Of a stretch of DNA of 5,320 bases, positions 1 through 5,320 are shown piece by piece. The translations under genes were made by a program, and so were the position numbers. This DNA is from Ignavibacteriaceae bacterium (lineage in GTDB: Bacteria; Bacteroidota; Ignavibacteria; Ignavibacteriales; Ignavibacteriaceae), in assembly GCA_022865965.1 (NCBI GenBank), contig JALHTS010000142.1, forward strand, positions 1 to 5,320, read 5' to 3'. Position 1 is the stretch's first letter; each line of letters starts with the position of its first letter. The notes beneath the pieces are model-generated. The model searched no databases and was not told the origin of the DNA. It saw nothing but the letters and a program-made list of their open reading frames with translations.

Positions 1-1
1 A

Positions 2-271
2 ATACCAACCACATATTTCATAAGTAATAACTTCCCGAATCCTTTCAATCCGAACACAAAAATAAAATACTCGGTTCCTCAATCATCAAAGGTAATTATA
101 AAAGTATTTGATATACTCGGGACTGAAATTGAAACTTTAGTTAATGAAGAAAAAGCAGTTGGCACTTATGAGTTAAACTGGAATGCAGCTAATCTACCAA
201 GCGGAGTTTATTTCTACAGATTACAGGTTAGTTCGTTTGTGCAAACAAGGAAAATGATCCTCCTTCGTTAG
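2..271 (+). CDS. C-terminal end of a secreted protein with a type IX secretion (type A) sorting domain; 5' partial
   Basis: This is the last 89 residues of an open frame that enters from the left edge and stops at TAG (269-271). The first readable codon is at position 2. The whole visible part is a Por-secretion (type A) C-terminal sorting domain. It has the early motif NNFPNPFNPNTKIKYSVP (residues 9-26 of the fragment), a beta-strand core with VIIKVFDILGTEIETLVNE, the late motif LPSGVYFYRLQ (65-75) and the basic-hydrophobic end KMILLR. In Bacteroidota and Ignavibacteria such domains direct a Sec-exported protein through the outer-membrane type IX machinery and are usually cleaved off there. 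The functional part of the protein (enzyme, adhesin or other) is outside the window, so its activity cannot be named. The conserved ending makes TAG the genuine stop, not a frameshift. A terminator follows 56 bp later. Confidence 0.93.
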   Translation: MPTTYFISNNFPNPFNPNTKIKYSVPQSSKVIIKVFDILGTEIETLVNEEKAVGTYELNWNAANLPSGVYFYRLQVSSFVQTRKMILLR

Positions 272-327
272 CACTTCGGCGGACAGGTTTTATTGAAATA
301 AAGGAATTGTAGATGATTTTATTTCAG

Positions 328-378
328 CCTCTATCAATGGAAGCCTGCCTGATGGTAGGCAGGTTGATAGGGGTTTTT
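328..378 (+). terminator. Bulged rho-independent terminator after the sorting-domain gene
   Basis: The outer stem pairs 328-337 (CCTCTATCAA) with 364-373 (TTGATAGGGG): 10 pairs including one T-G wobble. The inner stem pairs 344-350 (CCTGCCT) with 357-363 (AGGCAGG): 7 perfect pairs with the loop GATGGT. Six unpaired bases (338-343) bulge on the 5' side. TTTTT at 374-378 follows the stem directly, which orients it as a plus-strand terminator for the gene ending at 271. On the minus strand the same hairpin lies just after the stop of the convergent permease gene, but no T-run follows there, so it is at best a weak terminator or mRNA 3'-end protector in that direction. Confidence 0.8.
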
Positions 379-1429
379 AAACTCTTGCAATCCTGTAATT
401 TTTTGTTGCAAAATAGATTTCTTTCACAAAAGTTTTTATAACAGAAACTGTGGGTACGGCAAGAAGCATTCCGAAAAGACCGAACAGCTGACCACCCGCG
501 ATAATAAGTAGTATAATGACTATCGGGTGGATATCAACACTTTTGGCAAAAACGTAAGGTTGTACAAAACCATTGTCAAAAGCATACGTTAAAATAACAA
601 TCAAAAAAATTAACGGTACTTGAGAAAGATCTCCAAACTGAATAATTGAAATTACTATTGCAGGAATTCCTCCGAATATTGGACCAAGGTATGGAATTAA
701 ATGACCTAGTCCGGCTATAACTCCAAGCGGTAAAGCATTGGGCAATCCGATTAAATAAAATCCGAATCCAATACACACACCAACAAAAGTTGCATCAAAA
801 ATCCAGGCTCGCACAAATCTTCCAAGTTGAAGAGAAATTCTTTTTAATATCCAGTAAGACATTTCAAAATATTTATTTGGAACTACCTGAATAACAGCTC
901 TTTGAATTTTTGCACTATCTTTCAACAAAAAGAAAGTTATGAAAGGAACAATTACGAGCACAGCCGCAATTGTTAATAGACTTGATACGAGTGATGTAAT
1001 GTTTTCGAATGAATTTACAATCTGAGATGAGATAAAGTGTTCAACTCTCTTTGATATTTCACCCGTTTCAAACAAAGGAAGATAATGATAAATCCAGGCT
1101 TCAAAAGATTTTAGTTCTTCAGTAAGTGAAAATCCTTCGAGTGATAGAATTAGTTGATCCATTTGAAAAAAAAGTTTCGGAATGACAAATGATAAGCCGA
1201 GATATACTAAAAATCCGAAAACAGTAAATACAATTAGCGAAGATGCTAATCGGTTAAATCCCCGTTGTTCTATAAGGTGGATGAAAGGAGCAAAAATAAA
1301 CGCAAGAAGAAAGGCTACCGCCAGAATTAGAAAAATGTTTATTAATGTATAAAAAAAGTACGTAGCAATAATTGTAACTGCCAGCCAGAACAAAATTTTA
1401 AGAGATTTTTTTTGAATTAACTCGGACAT
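377..1429 (-). CDS. AI-2E/PerM-family (UPF0118) integral membrane transporter
   Basis: The 350-residue protein is mostly hydrophobic and matches the AI-2E transporter family in length and motif order. N-terminal membrane segments lie at about 10-30, 31-50 and 62-83. A more polar stretch (about 86-145) is followed by further segments near 148-170, 208-228, 232-262, 271-286 and 301-332. Family signatures are FLLKD (167-171), the Gly/Pro-rich stretch GLPNALPLGVIAG...IPYLGPIFGGIPA (228-257), and the C-terminal VQPYVFAKSVDIHP (289-302) followed by GGQLFGLFGMLLAVP (312-326). Members act in the inner membrane. Described activities include autoinducer-2 export and cation/proton antiport, so the substrate here cannot be assigned. 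ATG at 1427-1429 is the natural start, in front of the first membrane helix. It lies 12 bp after the stop of the nifU-like gene, suggesting co-transcription and perhaps translational coupling. No Shine-Dalgarno sequence is visible. Its TAA stop overlaps the T-tract of the convergent terminator. Confidence 0.88.
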   Translation of the reverse strand: MSELIQKKSLKILFWLAVTIIATYFFYTLINIFLILAVAFLLAFIFAPFIHLIEQRGFNRLASSLIVFTVFGFLVYLGLSFVIPKLFFQMDQLILSLEGFSLTEELKSFEAWIYHYLPLFETGEISKRVEHFISSQIVNSFENITSLVSSLLTIAAVLVIVPFITFFLLKDSAKIQRAVIQVVPNKYFEMSYWILKRISLQLGRFVRAWIFDATFVGVCIGFGFYLIGLPNALPLGVIAGLGHLIPYLGPIFGGIPAIVISIIQFGDLSQVPLIFLIVILTYAFDNGFVQPYVFAKSVDIHPIVIILLIIAGGQLFGLFGMLLAVPTVSVIKTFVKEIYFATKNYRIARV

Positions 1430-1441
1430 TATGATAATATA

Positions 1442-1666
1442 TTATTGAACAGCTTCAATTCTTTTGACTCCGGGAACATCATTCATAATTGATCTTTCAA
1501 TTCCTGCTCTAAGTGTTAAAATAGATAAGGGGCATAATTCACAAGCGCCCAACAGTCTGACTTTAACAATTCCGTCATCAGAAACCTCTACAAATTCAAC
1601 GTCTCCGTTATCTGCCTGCAGGAAAGGCCTGACCTTGTCTAAAGCTTTTTTAATTTCGTTTTCCAT
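1442..1666 (-). CDS. Stand-alone NifU C-terminal-domain protein (Fe-S cluster carrier/scaffold)
   Basis: This small protein of 74 residues consists of a single NifU C-terminal domain and nothing else. It begins with a helix (KALDKVRPFLQ, 7-17), followed by DNGDVEFVEV (19-28; the usual wording is DGGDVE), the strand IVKVRLLGAC and the cysteine motif C42-E-L-C45 in GACELCPLS. It ends with the helix TLRAGIERSIM and VPGVKRIEAV (64-73). In this family the CxxC pair from two subunits holds a [4Fe-4S] cluster that is passed to target proteins in the cytoplasm. The domain is complete, so this is not a fragment of a longer NifU. It lies 79 bp after the Mrp-type ATPase gene and 12 bp before the permease gene. 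The mrp neighbour supports a role in Fe-S protein maturation. The ATG at 1664-1666 lies only 10 nt from a strong hairpin, and no Shine-Dalgarno sequence is present. Confidence 0.92.
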   Translation of the reverse strand: MENEIKKALDKVRPFLQADNGDVEFVEVSDDGIVKVRLLGACELCPLSILTLRAGIERSIMNDVPGVKRIEAVQ

Positions 1667-1676
1667 ACATAAAATG

Positions 1677-1698
1677 AAGCCCGAGAAAATTCGGGCTT
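1677..1698 (-). terminator. Hairpin just upstream of the nifU-like start: possible weak terminator, attenuator or 5' UTR structure
   Basis: The arms 1677-1684 and 1691-1698 form 8 perfect base pairs (AAGCCCGA with TCGGGCTT) around a 6-nt loop. Read on the minus strand, the stem is followed by CATTTTATGT and then the nifU-like ATG, so there is only a short T-run and just 10 nt between stem and start codon. It could reduce read-through from mrp, stabilise the mrp mRNA end, or limit ribosome access to nifU-like. The stem is seen directly; its role is inferred. The short U-run makes full termination uncertain. Confidence 0.5.
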
Positions 1699-1715
1699 AA
1701 TTGTTATTGGAAATA

Positions 1716-1740
1716 TTGTTTTAAAAAATAATTAAAACAA
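1716..1740. repeat. AT-rich perfect inverted repeat directly after the mrp stop codon
   Basis: TTGTTTTAA (1716-1724) and TTAAAACAA (1732-1740) are exact inverted copies, 9 bp each, separated by 7 bases. The repeat starts 5 bases after the mrp TAA. Only one of the nine pairs is G-C, so an RNA hairpin would be weak; an operator for a dimeric regulator is the alternative. On the plus strand it is followed by GTTTTTT, which resembles a terminator antisense to mrp, but no plus-strand gene ends here. Chance is a real possibility in DNA this AT-rich. Confidence 0.35.
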
Positions 1741-1745
1741 GTTTT

Positions 1746-2858
1746 TTAATCATCTTCGCCCATAATTATTTCTATCGTATCAGATTTTTGTAAGTTTCTT
1801 TTATTTACTTGCTCTGCAAGATTATGAGCTATATCCATCATAATATTTGCCTGATCAGAAACAGAAATATCATAAACTATCGGAACACCTTTATCGCCAC
1901 CTTCTCTAACTTTTGGATCAATTGGTATGCCGCCGAGAAAGAACGCATTGTATTGTTCAGCCATTTTTGATCCGCCGCCGCTGCCGAATATATCATATTT
2001 TTTCCCTGTATCCGGAGCAACGAAGTAACTCATATTTTCAACTATTCCTAAAACAGGTACGTTAACTCTTTCAAACATTCTGAAAGCTTTTCTTGCATCA
2101 ATTAACGAAACTTCCTGTGGAGTTGTAACTACAACTGCGCCTGTTAAAGGAATTGTTTGAACCAAAGTTAATTGTATATCGCCTGTTCCCGGAGGAAGAT
2201 CAAAAATAAGATAATCGAGTTCGCCCCAGTCAACATCCGTCATAAACTGTTTAACTGCACCACTTGCCATTGGTCCGCGCCAGATTACAGGAGCATTGTC
2301 ATCAACAAGTAATCCGATCGAGATTAGTTTTATTCCATATTTTTCCAATGGAATTATTTTAACTGAATTTTCTGCCTGATAAACTTTTGGTTTATCAGTT
2401 ATGCCCAACATCATGGGAATACTTGGTCCGTAAACATCTGCATCAATCAGTCCGACCTTTGCACCATCTTTTGCTAATGCAACAGCCAAATTAACAGCAA
2501 TAGTGCTTTTACCAACTCCACCTTTACCCGAAGCAACGGCAATTGTATTCTTTACACCCGGCAAAATAGCATCTTTTTTCGGATCTTTATGAGTTGAAAC
2601 TGTTTCTGAAGTCCTTGCCTGAAGATTGACATTAACATCTGTTAATTCACTGTAATCTTTTTTGATGGCATCAATAAAAAGAGGAATTAGTTGTTTGCTG
2701 GCATCTGCTGCAATCGGAATTGATAATTCGATAATAAGTCTTCCATTTTCACTTTCTAATTTCTTTATAGAATTCAATGTTATATGATTAACATCGAATG
2801 AAGGATGACTTACTTTTTTAATTGAAGTAATTATTCCACTTTTCGTTATTTCATTCAT
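1746..2858 (-). CDS. mrp: Mrp/ApbC/Nbp35-family P-loop ATPase (Fe-S cluster carrier type) lacking all cysteines
   Basis: The 370-residue protein has an N-terminal DUF59/MIP18-like domain (about 5-80, divergent), a charged linker (about 81-103) and a ParA/MinD-type ATPase domain (about 104-350). Visible motifs are the deviant Walker A GKGGVGKS (111-118), the switch I segment DADVYGPSIP (139-148), RGPMASGA (194-201), the Walker B/switch II segment DYLIFDLPPGTGD (215-227), VTTPQEVSLIDARKA (244-258), GIVENMSYF (271-279) and IFGSGGG (290-296). These place it firmly in the Mrp/ApbC group, cytoplasmic ATPases that carry Fe-S clusters to apoproteins. The oddity is at 281-285: the family's CPxCG, whose cysteines bridge a [4Fe-4S] cluster between two subunits, reads APDTG. 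No cysteine occurs anywhere in the protein, and the N-terminal domain has AADAS where many relatives have TPACP. ATPase residues look intact. The ATG at 2856-2858 gives the full-length family N-terminus. The nifU-like gene follows 79 bp downstream, consistent with a maturation pair. Confidence 0.93.
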   Translation of the reverse strand: MNEITKSGIITSIKKVSHPSFDVNHITLNSIKKLESENGRLIIELSIPIAADASKQLIPLFIDAIKKDYSELTDVNVNLQARTSETVSTHKDPKKDAILPGVKNTIAVASGKGGVGKSTIAVNLAVALAKDGAKVGLIDADVYGPSIPMMLGITDKPKVYQAENSVKIIPLEKYGIKLISIGLLVDDNAPVIWRGPMASGAVKQFMTDVDWGELDYLIFDLPPGTGDIQLTLVQTIPLTGAVVVTTPQEVSLIDARKAFRMFERVNVPVLGIVENMSYFVAPDTGKKYDIFGSGGGSKMAEQYNAFFLGGIPIDPKVREGGDKGVPIVYDISVSDQANIMMDIAHNLAEQVNKRNLQKSDTIEIIMGEDD

Positions 2859-2936
2859 CTTATTGTTCCGTTTTTTTGGATATATTTAATTTAATACTAT
2901 AACTTTGACCCTGATATATTAGTTCATCAAATCACA

Positions 2937-5066
2937 TCAAATTTTTGTCTTGGCGTTTTTATGTTTTGTTTTACTAACGTGATTCATGAGCCACTCCTGG
3001 CTGTATATTTCCTTTTCGTCTTCTTTTTGTTTTAAAAGAGTGTAATTCCCATCAGAGTTTAATTTTCTTGCCTTAACATTATCTTTTAATGAATACTTTA
3101 TTACAGTTTTAATTAGTTCTTGTTTAAGTGCAGGATCTTCAATCGGGAAAGTAACTTCAACTCTTCTGTCTAAATTTCTTTGCATCATATCTGCACTCGA
3201 AAGATAAATATCTTCGCTGCCGTCATTATAGAAATAAAAAATTCTGCTATGTTCAAGAAATCTGCCGACAATACTTCTTACTTCAATATTTTCGCTTAGA
3301 TTTTCAACTCCCGGTACAAGACAACAAATACCTCTAACAATAAGTTGAATTTCAACACCGTTATTGGAAGCTTCGTATAGAGCGCTGATAATAATTGGAT
3401 CAACAAGTGAGTTAAGCTTCCATATTATTTTTCCATTTTTTCCTGCTTTTGCGTTTTCAATTTCTCTTTCAACAAGTGCAAGATATTTTCCCCGCATATT
3501 GATTGGTGACACAAATAATTTCCGGAATTCTTTTTGTTTTGAGTAACCGGTTAAATAGTTAAAGACGTCAGTAACATCGCTGCAGATATCTTCGTCACAG
3601 GTAAAGAATCCAAGATCAGTATAGAGCTTGGCAGTGGTTGCATTATAATTTCCGGTTGAAAGATGAACATATCTTTTAACACCTTCAAATTCTTTACGAA
3701 CCACGAGAGTCATTTTTGCGTGAGTCTTTAACCCAACCAAACCATAAACAACATGAACGCCAACTTTTTCAAGTTCTCTTGCCCAGTAGATATTATTCTC
3801 TTCATCGAATCTTGCTTTCAATTCTACCAATACTGCTACTTGCTTTCCTCGATCTGCTGCTTCAATAAGGGATTTTATAATTGGCGAATCGGTTCCCACT
3901 CTGTATAATGTTTGTTTTATTGCAAGAACATCAGGGTCGTGAGCTGCTTGTTTTATAAAATCGATCACCGGAATAAATGAATCATAGGGATGATGAAGTA
4001 TTATATCTTTTTGTTTAATCACAGAAAAAATATCTTCTTCATCTTCAAATACTTTCGGTAGAACAGGATAAAACGGTTTCTCTTTCAATTGATGTAAAGG
4101 TAGTTTATATAAACCCATCACATCACTCATTCCCAAAGGACCTCCGAGCACGTGAACATCTTCTCTTTTTATTAGAAGGTTTTCCATTAAAGTATCGAGC
4201 ATAAATTCGGGCATAACATTAGCGACTTCAAGTCTAACAACACTTCCGAATCTTCTTTGTCTTATATTCTCTTCAATCACACGCAAAAGGTCATCAGCTT
4301 CATCTTCCTGAAGTTCAATATCTGTATCGCGGGTAATTCTGAACCTGTGAGCCTCAATTACCTCCATACCCGGGAAAAGTAAATCGAGATTTGCTTTAAT
4401 TAAATCACCAAGCCAAACAAATCTTGCTTTAAATAATCCATTTGTATTTACATTTTTGCCCGGATTAATAATTTTTTCAATTTCAAGTAATCGTGGAAAA
4501 ATACTTGGAACCTTAACTCTTGCAAAATGAGTTTCGCCATTCGGCTTTTTAACCATAACAGCAATGCTAAGACTTAAGTTTGATATGTAAGGGAATGGTC
4601 TTCCGGGATCGAATGCAAGAGGAGTAAGCACAGGGAAAATTTCACGCTTAAAATAATCTGTTAGTTTAGTTTTTTCTTCCTCGGTCAATTCATCGTAATT
4701 GCATAAATATATATCATTCTTTCTGAGCTCTGGAATAAATTCATTTGTCCATAAATCATAAAGTATTTTATTCAGAGGTTTTAACATCTTGTCAATTTTC
4801 TGGATTTGCTCTATCGGAGTTAGTCCATCAATAGCAGGCTCAAGAATATTGGCGGCAACTTGTTCCTTCAATCCGGAAACTCTAATCATATAAAATTCAT
4901 CAAGGTTTGATGAATAAATTGAAATGAATTTAATCTTGTCTAATAATGGGAGTTCAGGATCCAGAGCCTCTTCGAGAACTCTTCTGTTAAATTCAACCCA
5001 GCTAAGATCTCTGTTGAAGAAATTTTTAGGATCGTTGTATTTTTTTAATAGTTCCTTACCGGTCAT
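2937..5066 (-). CDS. ppk1: Polyphosphate kinase 1
   Basis: The enzyme reversibly transfers the gamma-phosphate of ATP to a growing inorganic polyphosphate chain. At 709 residues it is close to the usual PPK1 length (E. coli about 688). The four PPK1 regions are visible in order. The N domain (about 14-120) has FFNRDLSWVEFN and YSSNLDEFYMIRV. The head domain (about 125-320) has FPVLTPLAFDPGRPFPYISN. C1 (about 335-510) has LAIKQTLYRVGTDSPI, VELKARFDEENNI, GLKTHAKM and HLSTGNYN. C2 (about 515-690) has LEHSRIF and YLSSADMMQRNLDRRVEV. The phosphorylated histidine is H449 in KTHAK, with H468 and H606 as the other conserved histidines and R389 and R419 as the metal/phosphate arginines. All keep a constant +14 offset to E. 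coli H435, H454, H592, R375 and R405, so it should be active. The tail (about 698-708) is lysine-rich. A likely promoter lies at 5092-5099. trkH lies upstream and mrp 77 bp downstream. Confidence 0.97.
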   Translation of the reverse strand: MTGKELLKKYNDPKNFFNRDLSWVEFNRRVLEEALDPELPLLDKIKFISIYSSNLDEFYMIRVSGLKEQVAANILEPAIDGLTPIEQIQKIDKMLKPLNKILYDLWTNEFIPELRKNDIYLCNYDELTEEEKTKLTDYFKREIFPVLTPLAFDPGRPFPYISNLSLSIAVMVKKPNGETHFARVKVPSIFPRLLEIEKIINPGKNVNTNGLFKARFVWLGDLIKANLDLLFPGMEVIEAHRFRITRDTDIELQEDEADDLLRVIEENIRQRRFGSVVRLEVANVMPEFMLDTLMENLLIKREDVHVLGGPLGMSDVMGLYKLPLHQLKEKPFYPVLPKVFEDEEDIFSVIKQKDIILHHPYDSFIPVIDFIKQAAHDPDVLAIKQTLYRVGTDSPIIKSLIEAADRGKQVAVLVELKARFDEENNIYWARELEKVGVHVVYGLVGLKTHAKMTLVVRKEFEGVKRYVHLSTGNYNATTAKLYTDLGFFTCDEDICSDVTDVFNYLTGYSKQKEFRKLFVSPINMRGKYLALVEREIENAKAGKNGKIIWKLNSLVDPIIISALYEASNNGVEIQLIVRGICCLVPGVENLSENIEVRSIVGRFLEHSRIFYFYNDGSEDIYLSSADMMQRNLDRRVEVTFPIEDPALKQELIKTVIKYSLKDNVKARKLNSDGNYTLLKQKEDEKEIYSQEWLMNHVSKTKHKNAKTKI

Positions 5067-5091
5067 TTTAATGATTTTTCTTATTGAGGCG

Positions 5092-5099
5092 CAAATATA
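5092..5099 (-). promoter_or_regulatory. Bacteroidota-type -7 promoter element for ppk1
   Basis: On the minus strand this reads TATATTTG, an exact match to the TAnnTTTG consensus used by the primary sigma factor of Bacteroidota, and it is followed by CGCC as is common there. It ends 25 nt before the ppk1 ATG, implying a short leader of about 20 nt without a Shine-Dalgarno sequence. No clear -33 TTG element is present about 20 bp further upstream, which lowers confidence. Confidence 0.5.
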
Positions 5100-5176
5100 A
5101 TATAAATTGCATCTATTTGCTGTGGAGAAATTAAGAGGAAATGCAGGAATATCGGGTTAAAAACTGCTTTTATAAA

Positions 5177-5320
5177 TCATTTTTTCCAAAAGGAAGGAGA
5201 GAAAAGAATAAGCACAGTAAATAATTCAAGTCTTCCAACAAGCATGAAGAAGCTTAAAATCCATTTACTTATATCAGGGAGATCGGTAAAATTTCCTAGA
5301 GGACCGACTAAACCCATTCC
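5177..5320 (-). CDS. trkH: C-terminal end of TrkH-type potassium uptake protein; 5' partial
   Basis: A reading frame entering from the right edge gives 47 residues and stops at TGA (complement of 5177-5179). It contains GMGLVGPLGNF (1-11 of the fragment), ISKWILSFFMLVGRLELFTV (17-36) and the end SPSFWKK. This is the conserved end of TrkH: the stretch right after the fourth pore loop (VGP-GNF), then the last membrane helix with MLxGRLELFTVL. TrkH is the membrane subunit of a potassium uptake system that works with the nucleotide-binding regulator TrkA; no trkA is visible here. The frame is on the same strand as ppk1 and ends 110 bp before it. That gap contains the ppk1 promoter candidate and no convincing terminator. 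Most of the protein lies outside the window, so pore residues of the other repeats cannot be checked. Confidence 0.9.
   Translation of the reverse strand, partial: GMGLVGPLGNFTDLPDISKWILSFFMLVGRLELFTVLILFSPSFWKK

Noticed and set aside
272..301. Read-through extension of the sorting-domain protein past TAG
   Set aside because: The domain already ends with the conserved KMILLR. The extra residues up to the next in-frame stop resemble nothing known and follow the normal domain end.
576..776. Open frame of 66 codons on the minus strand within the permease gene
   Set aside because: It overlaps the permease in another frame. The product is rich in Asn, Ser and Phe with no recognisable domain, typical of an out-of-frame shadow.
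1434..1445. 12-bp perfect palindrome ATAATATATTAT across the nifU-like stop
   Set aside because: It contains only A and T in AT-rich DNA, so it is readily expected by chance; no partner site was found.
1464..1700. Plus-strand open frame of 78 codons opposite the nifU-like gene
   Set aside because: It is antisense to a clearly recognised NifU-domain gene, runs into the 1677-1698 hairpin, and its translation shows no family motif.
2859..2936. Possible promoter for mrp in the ppk1-mrp gap
   Set aside because: No TAnnTTTG element and no Shine-Dalgarno sequence could be found on the minus strand. The gap is AT-rich and I see no supportable site or terminator.
2925..2942. Direct repeat CATCAAAT-CA-CATCAAAT over the ppk1 stop codon
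   Set aside because: Two short copies with a 2-bp gap are too little to call a repeat array or operator.
3364..3546. Plus-strand open frame of 60 codons inside ppk1
   Set aside because: It is antisense to the conserved C2 domain of ppk1, and its hydrophobic composition is explained by the complement of ppk1 codons.

Overview
The window looks like AT-rich chromosomal DNA from the Bacteroidota/Chlorobiota side of the tree, most likely Ignavibacteria or a close relative. Three observations support this. The first is a type IX secretion C-terminal domain at the left edge with the wording common in Ignavibacteria (FPNPFNPNTKIKYSVP, then LPSGVYFYRLQ). The second is a TAnnTTTG-type promoter element in front of ppk1. 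The third is the absence of clear Shine-Dalgarno sequences before the genes. The assignment rests on recalled family patterns, not on a database search.

Layout: positions 2-271 (+) hold the last 89 residues of a secreted or surface protein whose N-terminus lies outside the window. A bulged rho-independent terminator follows at 328-378. From there everything runs on the minus strand. In transcription order the genes are the C-terminal end of trkH (K+ uptake, 5320-5177, cut by the window edge), ppk1 (polyphosphate kinase, 5066-2937), an Mrp/ApbC/Nbp35-type P-loop ATPase (2858-1746), a small NifU C-terminal-domain protein (1666-1442) and an AI-2E/PerM-family membrane protein (1429-377). The last gene converges on the secreted-protein gene and its stop codon overlaps the T-tract of that gene's terminator. 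There is no gene-free stretch longer than about 110 bases.

How the genes fit together: trkH and ppk1 are separated by 110 bp containing a likely ppk1 promoter. The gaps from ppk1 to mrp (77 bp) and from mrp to nifU-like (79 bp) show no recognisable promoter, so co-transcription is possible. The mrp to nifU-like gap holds two tandem hairpins, one of them only 10 nt before the nifU-like start. The nifU-like gene and the permease are 12 bp apart and probably co-transcribed. Mrp and the NifU-domain protein form a plausible iron-sulfur cluster maturation pair. The striking point is that the Mrp protein contains no cysteine at all: the CPxCG cluster-binding motif of the family reads APDTG, whereas the NifU-like partner keeps its CxxC.

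I see no mobile element, phage, CRISPR, toxin-antitoxin or defence system, and no obvious new multi-gene system. The content is mostly housekeeping. The cysteine-free Mrp beside a CxxC NifU protein and the hairpin pair between their genes are the parts most worth checking.
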